From Enterovirga rhinocerotis (lineage in GTDB: Bacteria; Pseudomonadota; Alphaproteobacteria; Rhizobiales; Beijerinckiaceae): DNA of 64,000 bases. Position 1 is the first letter of the stretch. Every line of letters begins with the position of its first letter. Shown one piece after another: positions 43,752-53,197 of this stretch. The stretch lies in assembly GCF_004363955.1 (NCBI RefSeq), contig NZ_SNZR01000013.1, positions 558,001 through 622,000 of the forward strand, in the 5' to 3' direction. Under the pieces are notes generated by a model. The model saw only the letters and a list, made by a program, of their open reading frames with translations. It was not told the origin of the DNA and did no database searches. Position numbers and translations under genes: made by a program.

Positions 43752-44749
43752 GGGGTGCGCGGAGCGCCGCGGCGATCGGGCTCGCGGCGATCACCTGGGC
43801 GGTGCGGCTGGTCGCCGTGATCCTCGTGATCGCGACCTTCAACTTCATCCTCGTTCGCGCGGCGCCCGGCGATCCGGCCCAGGTGATGGCCGGCCAGTCG
43901 GGAGCGGCCGATCCGAAGATCCTCGAGGATCTGCGCAAGGAATACGGGCTCGACCAGCCCTATCTGGTCCAGCTCGGCACGCATCTGAAGCGCGTCCTCT
44001 CCTTCGATCTCGGCTATTCCTACCGCCAGAGACGGCCGGTCCTCGATCTGATCATGGAGCGTCTGCCGGCGACGCTGCTCCTGACCCTGACGGCCTTCTG
44101 CCTCGCGCTCCTCGTGGGCACGACGCTCGGCGCGCTGGCGGGGCTCGCGGCGGGAAGCGTCGTCGACACGCTCTTCACGGTGCTGTCGCTGCTCCTCTAC
44201 GCGACGCCGGTCTTCTGGCTGGGGCTGATGCTGGTCCTCGTCTTCTCCGTCACGCTCGGCTGGCTGCCGGCCTTCGGTTACGAGACGATCAACGCCAAGC
44301 TGACGCCGATCGAGCGCGTCTTCGACATCGGCAAGCACATGATCATGCCGGTCGTCTCGCTCGCGGCGATCTACCTTGCCATCTATGCCCGGCTGATGCG
44401 TTCCTCGATCATCGAGGTCGCGCATCAGGACTTCATCAAGACGGCGCGGGCGAAGGGGCTCGCCGGGCCTCGGATCGTCGTCGGCCACATGCTGCGCAAC
44501 GCGCTGGTGCCGGTCGTGACCGTCGCCGGCATGCAGGCCGGAGCGCTGGTCGGCGGCGCGGTCGTGATCGAGACCGTCTTCGCCTGGCCCGGCCTCGGGC
44601 GGCTCACCTTCGATGCGGTGCTCCAGCGCGACTATCCGGTCCTTCTCGGCATCTTCCTGATCCTCTCGATCATCGTGATCGTGCTGAACCTTGCGACCGA
44701 CCTCGTCTACCGCCTGATCGATCCGCGCATGACGACGGGGGCCGCCTGA
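43748..44749 (+). CDS. ABC transporter permease, DppB/OppB type
   Basis: 333-aa inner-membrane protein with about six helices and the ATPase-contact loop FIKTARAKGLAGPRIVVGHMLRNA. The N-terminal VRAAPGDPAQVMAGQ is typical of the DppB branch. GTG at 43748 overlaps the receptor stop by 4 bp, indicating coupling. It forms the channel with the following DppC-like permease. Confidence 0.94.
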   Translation: MRGARSAAAIGLAAITWAVRLVAVILVIATFNFILVRAAPGDPAQVMAGQSGAADPKILEDLRKEYGLDQPYLVQLGTHLKRVLSFDLGYSYRQRRPVLDLIMERLPATLLLTLTAFCLALLVGTTLGALAGLAAGSVVDTLFTVLSLLLYATPVFWLGLMLVLVFSVTLGWLPAFGYETINAKLTPIERVFDIGKHMIMPVVSLAAIYLAIYARLMRSSIIEVAHQDFIKTARAKGLAGPRIVVGHMLRNALVPVVTVAGMQAGALVGGAVVIETVFAWPGLGRLTFDAVLQRDYPVLLGIFLILSIIVIVLNLATDLVYRLIDPRMTTGAA

Positions 44750-45582
44750 TGGATGCGGTCCGCGCCTTCCTGCGCCATCCGAGCGGCATGGCGGGGCTCG
44801 TCCTGCTCCTCGCCGTCGTCGCCCTCGCCCTCCTCGCGCCGGTCCTGTTCCCGGTCTCGCCCTGGGAGATGGTGGGCGCACCCTTCACGCCGCCCGGCGA
44901 GGACGGGATGTGGCTCGGCGGCGATACGCTCGGACGGGACGTCGCGGCCGGGGTCGCGCACGGCGCGCGGGTCTCGCTCGTCATCGGCATCGCCTCGGCC
45001 TTCGCGGCCATGGTGATCGGCGTCGTGATCGGCGCCATCTCCGGCTATTTCGGCGGCGCGGTCGATCTCGTGCTGATGCGGGTGACGGAGCTGTTCCAGA
45101 CCGTCCCGGCCTTCATCCTCGCGATCCTGCTGGTCGCGACCTTCAGCCCGACGCTGACGACGATCATCCTGACCCTCGGCGCGGTGAGCTGGCCGCCGCT
45201 CGCCCGGCTGACGCGGGCCGAGTTCCTGCGGCTGCGCAAGCGCGAATTCGTCGAGGCGGCGCTCTGCCAGGGGGAGGGGACCGCGCGGATCGTCCTCGGC
45301 CACATCCTGCCGAACGCGATCTCGCCCATCCTCGTCGTCACCTCGCTCACCGTCGCGACGGCGATCCTGCTCGAGAGCGCGCTCTCCTTCATGGGGCTCG
45401 GCGATCCGAACCAGATGTCCTGGGGCTTCATGATCGGGGCCGGCCGCACCGTCATCCGCAACGCCTGGTGGATGAGCGTCTTTCCGGGTGTCGCGATCCT
45501 GCTGACGGTGCTCGCCATCAACCTCTTCGGCGAGGGCCTGTCGGACGTGCTCAACCCGCGCGTCTCGAGGCGCCGGGCATGA
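44749..45582 (+). CDS. ABC transporter permease, DppC/OppC type
   Basis: 277-aa permease. The short N-terminal helix is followed by GGDTLGRDVAAGVAHGARVSL, the DppC family signature, and FVEAALCQGEGTARIVLGHILPNA is the EAA loop. Start and preceding stop share one base (TGATG). It partners the DppB-like subunit. Confidence 0.94.
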   Translation: MDAVRAFLRHPSGMAGLVLLLAVVALALLAPVLFPVSPWEMVGAPFTPPGEDGMWLGGDTLGRDVAAGVAHGARVSLVIGIASAFAAMVIGVVIGAISGYFGGAVDLVLMRVTELFQTVPAFILAILLVATFSPTLTTIILTLGAVSWPPLARLTRAEFLRLRKREFVEAALCQGEGTARIVLGHILPNAISPILVVTSLTVATAILLESALSFMGLGDPNQMSWGFMIGAGRTVIRNAWWMSVFPGVAILLTVLAINLFGEGLSDVLNPRVSRRRA

Positions 45583-47231
45583 GCGGCGCGTCCGATCCCG
45601 CCATCCTCTCGGTCGAGAGCCTCTCGATCGCGCTGCCGAAAGGCGGCGACAGGCCCTTCGCGGTCGAGGACGTCACGTTCTCGATCGGCCGCAACGAGGT
45701 CGTCTGCCTCGTCGGCGAATCGGGCTCGGGCAAATCGATGATCGCGCATGCGATCCTCTCGCTCCTGCCGAAGGGCGTCGGCATCTCGTCCGGCGCCGTG
45801 AAGGTCGTCGGCCAGGATACGGCGCGGCTCGACCGGCGCGCCCTGCGGCGCCTGCGCGGGGGCGAGGCGGCGATGATCTTCCAGGAGCCGCTCTCCTCGC
45901 TGAACCCCCTGAAGAGGGTCGGCGAGCAGATCGCCGAGACCATCGTCACCCATCAGCGCCCCGTCCCGCCGGCCGCCGAGATCGATGCGCGGGTGCAGGA
46001 TCTCCTCGGCCAGGTCGGCCTGCCGAACCCGCCGCTCCTCGCGCGCAGCTTCCCGTTCGAATTGTCCGGCGGCCAGCGCCAGCGCGTCATGATCGCGATG
46101 GCGATGGCGAACCGTCCGGCCCTCCTCATCGCCGACGAGCCGACGACGGCCCTCGACGTCACCACCCAGCGCCAGATCCTGCGCCTGATCGACGAGCTGC
46201 GCCGCGAACGCGGCATGGGGGTGCTCCTCATCACCCATGATTTCGGCGTCGTGGCCGACGTCGCGGACCGGGTCGTCGTGCTGCGCCACGGCAAGGTCGT
46301 CGAGCACGGCACGGTGGAGCAGGTGCTGCGCCATCCGCGCGAGGCCTATACGCGCGAATTGATCGACGCCGTGCCGAAGGCGCAGGTTCGCAGCCGCGAG
46401 GACAAGTCCGGCGCCGAAGCGCTGCTGCGGGTCGAGGATCTGCGCAAGACCTTCGTCGTCCGGCGCGGCTGGTTCCGCCCGCCGCGGGAGGTCGTGGCGG
46501 CCGACGGCGTCTCGCTCACCCTGCACGAGGGCGAGACGCTCGCCGTCGTGGGCGAGTCGGGCTCCGGAAAATCGACCCTCGGTCGCATGATCATGCGGCT
46601 GACGGAGCCGGATTCCGGCGCGATACGCCTCGGCGGGCAGGACCTCCGCCAATTGCGCGGCGAGGCGTTGCGCCAGGCGCGGCGGGGCCTCCAGATCGTC
46701 TTCCAGGACCCCTTCGCGAGCCTCGACCCCAGGCAGAAGGTGGGTGACGCCGTCGCGCGCGGCCCCATGGCCTACGGCACATCGCGCGCCGAGGCGATGG
46801 AGCAGGCGAGGGCGCTGCTCGCCCGGGTCGGGCTGACCCCCGCGGCGGCCGATCGCTATCCGCATGAATTCTCCGGCGGCCAGCGCCAGCGCATCTGCAT
46901 CGCCCGCGCCTTGGCGCTCAAGCCCCGCGTCCTCGTCGCGGACGAGGCGGTCTCGGCGCTCGACGTCTCGGTCCAGGCGCAGGTGCTGGCGCTGCTGGCG
47001 GAGCTCCGCCGCGAGATGCGCCTCGCCATGATCTTCATCACGCACGATCTCCGCATCGCGGCCGAGATCGCCGATAGGGTGATCGTTCTCCAGAAGGGCC
47101 GGATCGTCGAGGAGGGGCCGACGGCCGAAGTCTTCAACCGGCCCCGCGAGGCCTATACGCGCGAATTGCTGGAGGCCATTCCCGGCCGCCGCTTCTTCGA
47201 CCAGCCGGGCATCGTGGAGGGGGTGGCGTGA
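45579..47231 (+). CDS. Fused double ABC ATPase (DppD-DppF type)
   Basis: 550-aa cytoplasmic protein with two complete ATPase halves in one chain. Half 1: Walker A GESGSGKS near residue 46, signature LSGGQRQR, Walker B LLIADEPTTALD. Half 2 from about residue 285: Walker A GESGSGKST, signature FSGGQRQRI, Walker B VLVADEAVSALD. In the second half the usual glutamate of ADEPxS is followed by Ala instead of Pro, which is common in DppF. ATGA overlap with the permease. It powers import by the preceding receptor and permeases. Confidence 0.95.
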   Translation: MSGASDPAILSVESLSIALPKGGDRPFAVEDVTFSIGRNEVVCLVGESGSGKSMIAHAILSLLPKGVGISSGAVKVVGQDTARLDRRALRRLRGGEAAMIFQEPLSSLNPLKRVGEQIAETIVTHQRPVPPAAEIDARVQDLLGQVGLPNPPLLARSFPFELSGGQRQRVMIAMAMANRPALLIADEPTTALDVTTQRQILRLIDELRRERGMGVLLITHDFGVVADVADRVVVLRHGKVVEHGTVEQVLRHPREAYTRELIDAVPKAQVRSREDKSGAEALLRVEDLRKTFVVRRGWFRPPREVVAADGVSLTLHEGETLAVVGESGSGKSTLGRMIMRLTEPDSGAIRLGGQDLRQLRGEALRQARRGLQIVFQDPFASLDPRQKVGDAVARGPMAYGTSRAEAMEQARALLARVGLTPAAADRYPHEFSGGQRQRICIARALALKPRVLVADEAVSALDVSVQAQVLALLAELRREMRLAMIFITHDLRIAAEIADRVIVLQKGRIVEEGPTAEVFNRPREAYTRELLEAIPGRRFFDQPGIVEGVA

Positions 47232-47248
47232 CGGCACCACAGCGCTCC

Positions 47249-47396
47249 CCGCTTCTCCCCTTGTGGGAGAAGTCGAGTTGCGCGGCAGCGCAACCGGATG
47301 AGGGGTATAGGACGCAAGCCGCTGCCGGGAGGCGCAACCCCTCACCCGGTCGACGCCTCCGGCGTCGCTCGACCTCTCCCGCAAGGGGAGAGGCGG
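47249..47396. repeat. Composite palindromic repeat, copy 2 (148 bp)
   Basis: Same architecture as 12125-12268: left hairpin CTTCTCCC..GGGAGAAG (with one base change, CTTGT loop), right hairpin CCTCTCCC..GGGAGAGG and CGACGCCTCCGGCGTCGCTCGACC identical in both. It separates the ABC operon from the M20 gene. Confidence 0.85.
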
Positions 47397-47429
47397 CGCG
47401 GAGGAACGTTCCAGCATGAAGGATTCATT

Positions 47430-48734
47430 TTGACGTCCACCACTGCATTGCCCCTTCCCCCCGGTGCCCGCGAGCGGATCGAGGCGGCCGTCGAGGCCGC
47501 CTTCGAGGCGCAGGTCGCGACCACGGCCGCCTTCGTCGCCATTCCGAGCACGCGCGGCGCCGAGGGGCCCTGCCAGGACATGATCGCCGGCCTCCTGCGC
47601 GAGCGCGGCTACGAGGTGGATGACTGGATCATCGACCAGGACGATCTGAAGGACCTGCCGGGATACGGCCCGGTCGAGACGGATTTCTCACGCGCCCGCA
47701 CCGTCGTCGGCACCTGGCGGCCGACGCGGGAGGAGGGGCGCTCGCTGATCCTCCAGGGCCATTGCGACGTCGTCCCGGCCGGACCGCTCGACATGTGGAA
47801 GCGCCCGCCCTTCAAGCCGGTCGTCGAGGACGGCTGGCTCTACGGACGCGGCGCGGGCGACATGAAGTCGGGCACGATCGCGGCCCTCTACGCGCTCGAC
47901 GCCCTGAAGGCGGCGGGGCTCCGGCCGAAGGGCCGCATCCATCTCCAGTCGGTGATCGAGGAGGAGAGCACGGGCCTCGGCGCCCTCTCGACGCTCCAGC
48001 GCGGCTATCGCGCCGATGCCTGCCTCCTGCCCGAGCCGACCGACGGCCGTGTGATGCGCTCGCAGGTGGGCGTGATCTGGTTCCGGCTGCGCGTGCGGGG
48101 CGAGCCCGTCCATGTGGCGCGCGCGGGCACCGGCTCGAACGCGATCAAGGCCGCCTTCCACCTGATCCAGGGCATCGAGACGCTCGAAGCGGAGTGGAAC
48201 GAGCGCGCCAAGGCGGATCGCTTCTTCGGCAGCGTCGAGCACCCGCTGAACTTCAATCCCGGCATCATCAAGGGCGGCGACTGGGCCTCCAGCGTCCCGG
48301 CCTGGTGCGACGTCGATTGCCGCATCGGCATCCTGCCCGGCTGGACGATCGCCGATTGCCAGGCCGAGATCCTCGCCTGCGTCGAGGCGGCGTCGAAGAG
48401 CCATCCGTTCCTCGCCGACAATCCGCCGAGCGTCGTCTGGTCCGGCTTCCTCTCGCCCGGCTACGAGGTGACGGAGGCGGCGGAGATCGAGGCGGTCCTC
48501 GCGGAGGCCCATCGGGCCGTCAGCGGCGAGGAGCTTCAGGAATCCTACTTCACGGGCCTCACCGACGCCCGGTTCTATGGCCTCGATTACGGCATTCCGG
48601 CCTTCTGCTACGGCGCCCGCATGGAGGGTGCGCACGGCTTCAACGAGCGCGTGGACCTCGCCTCGCTGAAGGCTCTGACGACGACGCTCGCGCTGTTCGT
48701 CGCCGGATGGTGCGGCGTGGAGGATGCAGCATAG
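47430..48734 (+). CDS. M20 family ArgE/DapE-type deacylase
   Basis: 434-aa zinc amidohydrolase. Metal motifs: LQGHCDVVPAG (His, Asp) near residue 110, RGAGDMKSG bridging Asp, and EEES catalytic Glu plus metal Glu. A dimerisation lid domain interrupts the catalytic part. The start is an unusual TTG at 47430, with AAGGA 6 nt upstream; no ATG or GTG lies in frame after the repeat. It follows the peptide-type ABC operon, so it may deacylate or hydrolyse the imported compound. A PPOX-fold gene follows after 11 bp. Confidence 0.88.
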   Translation: MTSTTALPLPPGARERIEAAVEAAFEAQVATTAAFVAIPSTRGAEGPCQDMIAGLLRERGYEVDDWIIDQDDLKDLPGYGPVETDFSRARTVVGTWRPTREEGRSLILQGHCDVVPAGPLDMWKRPPFKPVVEDGWLYGRGAGDMKSGTIAALYALDALKAAGLRPKGRIHLQSVIEEESTGLGALSTLQRGYRADACLLPEPTDGRVMRSQVGVIWFRLRVRGEPVHVARAGTGSNAIKAAFHLIQGIETLEAEWNERAKADRFFGSVEHPLNFNPGIIKGGDWASSVPAWCDVDCRIGILPGWTIADCQAEILACVEAASKSHPFLADNPPSVVWSGFLSPGYEVTEAAEIEAVLAEAHRAVSGEELQESYFTGLTDARFYGLDYGIPAFCYGARMEGAHGFNERVDLASLKALTTTLALFVAGWCGVEDAA

Positions 48735-48745
48735 GGAGAGGCACG

Positions 48746-49381
48746 ATGGACAGCCACGGTGCAGGAGGAAAGCCGCTCGTCCGCGACCAAGAGGACCTGC
48801 GCGCGCATTTCGGCAAGCTCAGTCCGCTCGCCGAGAAGAAGGTTCTCGATCGGGTCGACAAGTTCTGTCGCGACTTCATCGCGCTCTCGCCCTTCCTCGT
48901 CCTCGCTTCGAGCGACGGGAAGGGGAATGCCGATGCGAGCCCGCGCGGCGACGCGCCGGGCTTCGTCGCCGTGCTCGACGACAGGACGCTGCTGATCCCG
49001 GACCGGCGCGGCAACAACCGCGTCGACACCTTCGGCAACATCCTCGCCTCGCCGGGCGTGGGGCTCATCTTCCTCGTGCCCGGCATCAACGAAACCCTGC
49101 GCATCAACGGGCGCGCGGAGATCTGTCAGGATGCCGACCTTCTGACGCCCCTGACCGTTCAGAACATCACGCCGGCCATCGGCCTCAAGGTCCATGTCGA
49201 GGAGACCTATTTCCATTGCGGCAAGGCGCTGATGCGCTCGAAGCTCTGGAACCAGGAGGCCCAGGTCGAGCGGCACAGCTTCCCGACGCTTGGCCGGATC
49301 ATCGCCGAGCAGACGGCGGCGATCGAGGTCGAGGAGGCGGAGAAGACGATGGAGGAGGCCTACCGGACGCGCCTCTACTGA
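48746..49381 (+). CDS. Pyridoxamine 5'-phosphate oxidase-fold FMN protein
   Basis: 211-aa split-barrel flavoprotein. The segment NADASPRGDAPGFVAVLDD, followed by IPDRRGNNRVDTFGN and INGRAEI, matches the MSMEG_1061/DR2398-type PPOX subfamily, not PdxH. GGGAGAGG precedes ATG 48746. Function is unknown, perhaps an FMN- or F420-dependent reductase. It is likely co-transcribed with the M20 deacylase. Confidence 0.88.
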   Translation: MDSHGAGGKPLVRDQEDLRAHFGKLSPLAEKKVLDRVDKFCRDFIALSPFLVLASSDGKGNADASPRGDAPGFVAVLDDRTLLIPDRRGNNRVDTFGNILASPGVGLIFLVPGINETLRINGRAEICQDADLLTPLTVQNITPAIGLKVHVEETYFHCGKALMRSKLWNQEAQVERHSFPTLGRIIAEQTAAIEVEEAEKTMEEAYRTRLY

Positions 49382-49392
49382 GAGGAGCCCTC

Positions 49393-50643
49393 TCAGCGCG
49401 AACGGATATGCGTGTCCGGCAGGAGCAGCGCCACGATGCCGAGCAGGGGCAGCCAGGCGCAGAGGCGGTAGACGAACTCGATCGAGGTCCGGTCGGCCAC
49501 CTCGCCGAGGACGGCCGCGCCGAGGCCGCCCATGCCGAAGGACAGGCCGAAGAACAGCCCGGCGACGAGCCCGACCCGCGTCGGCACGAGTTCCAGCGCG
49601 TAGACGAGGATGGCCGAGAGCGACGAGGCCATGATGAGCCCGATCGGGATCGTCAGGACGACGGTCCAGAACAGGTTCACATGCGGCAGGATCAGCGTGA
49701 AGGGCAACACGCCCAGCACCGAGCCGAGGATCACGGGCCTGCGCCCGATCCGGTCGCCGATCGGGCCGCCGAAGACGACGCCGGCCGCGATCGCGGCCAT
49801 CGCCACGAAGAGATAGATCTGCGAGGCCTCGACCGACACGTCGAAGCGATCCATCAGGTAGAAGGTGTAGTAGGACGTGAAGCTCGCCGTGTAGAAGTTC
49901 TTCGAGAAGGTGAGGATCACGAGCAAGGCGACGGCGAAGCCGATCCGGCCGCGCGAGAGGGTGTGCGCGGCGAAGATCGGCTTCTTCGCGCCTGGCGCGC
50001 GCAGGCGCTCCGCGTACCAGCCGCCGACGCGCCACAGCACGATCATCGCGAGGAGCGCGACCAGCGAAAACCAGGCGACGCTGCCCTGCCCGAAGGGCAC
50101 GACGATGAAGGCCGCGAGGAGCGGGCCGATCGCCTGGCCGAAATTCCCGCCGACCTGGAAGACCGACTGCGCCATGCCGTGCCGCCCGCCGGAGGCGGCT
50201 CGCGCGATGCGGGAGGATTCGGGATGGAAGACGGCCGAGCCGAAGCCGATCAAGGCCGCCGCGAGCAGGATCAGGCCGTAGCTCGTCCCGTAGCCGAGCA
50301 GGATCAGCCCGACGAAGGAAAAGCCCATCCCCGCCACCAGCGAATAGGGGGCGGGCCGCTTGTCGGTGATCGTGCCGACGATCGGCTGGAACAGCGAGGC
50401 CGTGCACTGGAAGATCAGCGTGATGAGGCCGATCTGGGCGAAGTCGAGCCCGTAGGACGTCTTCAGGATCGGATAGATCGCCGGCAGCAGCGACTGGATG
50501 AGGTCGTTCAGGCAGTGGCAGAAGCTGACCGCCCCTATGATGGCGAAGACGGTCGGATCGTGGCTCTGGGCGGTGATCGGTCCGGCCGGCTTCGGCAGCC
50601 CCTCGGCCGCAGGCGGCGGCTCGTCCTGCCGTCTCGCATCCAT
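49393..50643 (-). CDS. fsr: MFS exporter, fosmidomycin-resistance (Fsr) type
   Basis: 416-aa protein with about 12 membrane helices. CHCLNDLIQSLLPAIYPI, QPIVGTITDK and SAVFHPESSRIARAASGGRHG closely follow E. coli Fsr. The soluble stretch in the centre (GAKKPIFAAHTLSRGRIG) is the usual loop. In E. coli Fsr overproduction gives fosmidomycin resistance; the natural substrate is unknown. It is convergent with the PPOX gene. Confidence 0.9.
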   Translation of the reverse strand: MDARRQDEPPPAAEGLPKPAGPITAQSHDPTVFAIIGAVSFCHCLNDLIQSLLPAIYPILKTSYGLDFAQIGLITLIFQCTASLFQPIVGTITDKRPAPYSLVAGMGFSFVGLILLGYGTSYGLILLAAALIGFGSAVFHPESSRIARAASGGRHGMAQSVFQVGGNFGQAIGPLLAAFIVVPFGQGSVAWFSLVALLAMIVLWRVGGWYAERLRAPGAKKPIFAAHTLSRGRIGFAVALLVILTFSKNFYTASFTSYYTFYLMDRFDVSVEASQIYLFVAMAAIAAGVVFGGPIGDRIGRRPVILGSVLGVLPFTLILPHVNLFWTVVLTIPIGLIMASSLSAILVYALELVPTRVGLVAGLFFGLSFGMGGLGAAVLGEVADRTSIEFVYRLCAWLPLLGIVALLLPDTHIRSR

Positions 50644-50793
50644 GGCGTCCTCTCCCCGGCCGCACCGTCGAGCGCGGGTTCGACCGTGCGACCTCCTCTA
50701 CAGGAAGATCGACGGCCTGGATCTATCCCCGCAGCAGGGCTGCCCCGGCGCCGTTGCGGGGATCGGTTCCGCCTTCGGCTTACGGCTGCAGTC

Positions 50794-51594
50794 CTATGAA
50801 CCTCCGAACCTGTAGTTCAGTCCGATGCGGCCGATGATGCCGCGATCACGCGACGTTTCGAGGACTTGCCCGACGGTGAGCCGTCCGAAGAATGGATCCG
50901 GCGAGGTCACGGTGGCGCGGGCGTGCGTTTTCCCGAGATCATAGAAGAGGCCTTCGCCTTTCACAGACCAGTTCTGACCGAGGGCGTATTCGACACCGCC
51001 GCCGACGACATAGCCGGTCTTCACGACGGATCGCGACGGGGTCGCTGTCGTGGCAGCTCGGTCAAGCCATGTGATGCTTTGGCGGTTTGCATAGGCAATC
51101 CCGCCCGTCGCGAAGACGAGCAGGTTCGGCAGAACAAGATAACCGATACGGCCACGGACGGTGCCCAGATAATCATATCTTTGGCGCGTCTCGATCGTCG
51201 TTGCAGCAGTGAGGAAACGCCCGAACTTCGTTTCATCGACGGTGCGGGAATCACGGACAGGAGAGACGGCCTGGATGTCCGCCTCCGCGCCCCACACCAC
51301 TTGGCCGATCTGGTAGTTGTAGCCCAATTGCCCGCCTCCCATCAGGGAGGTCATTCCTCGCGTCCTGCCATTGCCGACGGTCGTGAAGGGATTCACGATC
51401 ATCATCGCTCCCCAAAAGGTACCTCTCGAGAAGCCCGGCGTACCGGCTATCGTGCCGCTCTCTCCGCCCAGGACACCGGCATTCGCGCCGAGATAGAACC
51501 CCGTCCACTCGGGCGCGCCTCCGCCGGGGGCGGTCTGGGCATAGGCGGCGGAACTGGCGAGAATGGCCAGGGCCGCGAGAACGGAACGGGTCAT
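50794..51594 (-). CDS. Outer-membrane beta-barrel protein (Omp25/porin-like)
   Basis: 266-aa protein. A signal peptide ends AYAQ near residue 20. EWTGFYLGANAGVLGG starts the barrel and the C-terminus IGRIGLNYRFGGS ends with an aromatic residue close to the end, as in outer-membrane barrels. GYNYQIGQVVWGAEADIQ and KGEGLFYDLGK are typical of the rhizobial Omp25/RopB group. It probably has structural or host-surface roles. Confidence 0.87.
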   Translation of the reverse strand: MTRSVLAALAILASSAAYAQTAPGGGAPEWTGFYLGANAGVLGGESGTIAGTPGFSRGTFWGAMMIVNPFTTVGNGRTRGMTSLMGGGQLGYNYQIGQVVWGAEADIQAVSPVRDSRTVDETKFGRFLTAATTIETRQRYDYLGTVRGRIGYLVLPNLLVFATGGIAYANRQSITWLDRAATTATPSRSVVKTGYVVGGGVEYALGQNWSVKGEGLFYDLGKTHARATVTSPDPFFGRLTVGQVLETSRDRGIIGRIGLNYRFGGS

Positions 51595-51809
51595 GGGGAG
51601 GCGTCCGGGAGCCGCCGAAAGGGCGGCGGCTCATCTCGGCGGCCGGGCGGATCTAAAGCAATCGGCAATCGACGGGCTTGCCGGCGGCAGTGAAGGGATG
51701 ATCGCGACCGTTGCGCTTCTGCAACGACGTCTTGGCGCATGCTTCGTGCCGCCGCCGTCTCGTCTCCGGCCTGCTTGAAAAGCCCGCGAGGGCGGGCCGG
51801 ATGCCGGGC

Positions 51810-52706
51810 CTATCCCGCGGCCGCCCGCCGCTGCGAGCCGGCGAGGCCGAGCATCTCGCGGGCCTCCTCGGCGCTCGCCAGTTCGCCGCCCAGCAGCGTC
51901 ACGATTCGGACGGCCTTCTCGACCATCTCGCCGTTGCCGGCGGAGAGCTTGCCCTTCGCGGCATGGACCGAGTCCTCCATGCCGATGCGGACATGGCCGC
52001 CGAGGAGGAACGACTGGGCGAGGAGGGTGAAGGCGTTGCGGCCGATGCCGAAGCCCGTCCAGGCGATGCCCTTCGGCACGAGGGTGCGGGCATAGGCGAG
52101 GGTCTCGGGGGTGGGCGGGAAGCCGTATTTCACGCCGAGAACGAGGCTCGCGAGGCCGGGCGTCCTGAGCTTGCCGGAGGCGACGAGGTCGGCGCAGAGG
52201 CCGCAATCGCCGGAATCGAACAGCTCGATCTCGGGCAGCACGCCGGCCCCGTAGATCGCCTCTGCCATCGCCGCGACGCTCTGCGGCGTGTTGATGACGA
52301 CCTCCTGGCCGAAGGTCATCGTGTTGAGGTCGAGCGTCGCGATGTCGGGCTTCAGCGCGAGGACGTGCTCGACCCGCCTCTCGGGTCGGAGGAGGTTCGT
52401 GCGCGGGCCGGCGACGGCCGGGTTCTCCTCGCTCGGGTGGTAGCGTCCGCCCGGCCCCGTCGTGAGGTTGATGACGAGCGCGGTGTTCTTCGCGCGGATG
52501 CGCTCGACCACCTCACGGTAATGGCCGATCTCCATCGAGGGCCGGCCGTCGGGGTGGCGGACGTGGATATGGACGATCGCGGCGCCCGCTGCGGCCGCGT
52601 CCAGGGCGGAATCGGCGATCTGCTCCGGCGAGATCGGCAGGTTCGGGTTCATGTCGGGCCGCGTCAGGCTGCCCGTGACCGCGCAGGTCAGGATGGTCTT
52701 GGCCAC
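51810..52706 (-). CDS. BKACE family beta-keto acid cleavage enzyme
   Basis: 298-aa zinc TIM-barrel enzyme of the BKACE family, which cleaves beta-keto acids with acetyl-CoA to acetoacetate and a new acyl-CoA (the model member is 3-keto-5-aminohexanoate cleavage enzyme). [13 protein letters not shown] supplies zinc His ligands; [14 protein letters not shown] and [10 protein letters not shown] are family segments. It is third in a likely operon after the MaoC hydratase (53198) and the AhpD-like gene. The substrate in this organism is unknown. Confidence 0.9.
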   Translation of the reverse strand: MAKTILTCAVTGSLTRPDMNPNLPISPEQIADSALDAAAAGAAIVHIHVRHPDGRPSMEIGHYREVVERIRAKNTALVINLTTGPGGRYHPSEENPAVAGPRTNLLRPERRVEHVLALKPDIATLDLNTMTFGQEVVINTPQSVAAMAEAIYGAGVLPEIELFDSGDCGLCADLVASGKLRTPGLASLVLGVKYGFPPTPETLAYARTLVPKGIAWTGFGIGRNAFTLLAQSFLLGGHVRIGMEDSVHAAKGKLSAGNGEMVEKAVRIVTLLGGELASAEEAREMLGLAGSQRRAAAG

Positions 52707-52749
52707 GTCGTTCTCCGTATGGGTGTATGAGTGTCGGCGCGCCAGGGCG

Positions 52750-53157
52750 TCAGGACACCTGAAAGGCCTTGTCCGGCGCGATGCCGAGCGCCGTGACGAG
52801 CGCGTTCGTCTGGTTGGCCATGCCGACGATGGCCAGGAAATGACCGTACTGGGCGTCCGTCATGCCCTTCGCGCGCGCGGCGGCGGTGTGGGAATGGATG
52901 CAGTAGGAGCAGCCGTTGGTCACCGAGACCGCCATGTAGATCAGCTCCCGCGTCAGCGGGTCGAGCGGACCGGGGGCGATCATGATCGCCTTGAGGCCCT
53001 CCCAGGTCCGTTTCAGCGTGGCGGGATCGTGCGCGAGGCCGCGCCAGAAATCGTTGATGACATCCGAGCGGCGCACCGCGCGGATATCCGCGAAGACCGC
53101 GGCGACCTCGGGGATGCCGGCGGCCTCCTCGTCGCTCATCAATGTCACCGTCGCCAT
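52750..53157 (-). CDS. Carboxymuconolactone decarboxylase/AhpD-like protein
   Basis: 135-aa all-helical protein with the CxxC-x2-H relay [11 protein letters not shown] near residues 81-91. Such motifs are found in AhpD peroxidase partners and related proteins. It lies 40 bp after the MaoC hydratase and 43 bp before BKACE on the same strand. The catalytic role is undefined. Confidence 0.9.
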   Translation of the reverse strand: MATVTLMSDEEAAGIPEVAAVFADIRAVRRSDVINDFWRGLAHDPATLKRTWEGLKAIMIAPGPLDPLTRELIYMAVSVTNGCSYCIHSHTAAARAKGMTDAQYGHFLAIVGMANQTNALVTALGIAPDKAFQVS

Positions 53158-53197
53158 GACGTCCTCCCCATCGCGCCCCGCACGGCGTCTCGGCGCC

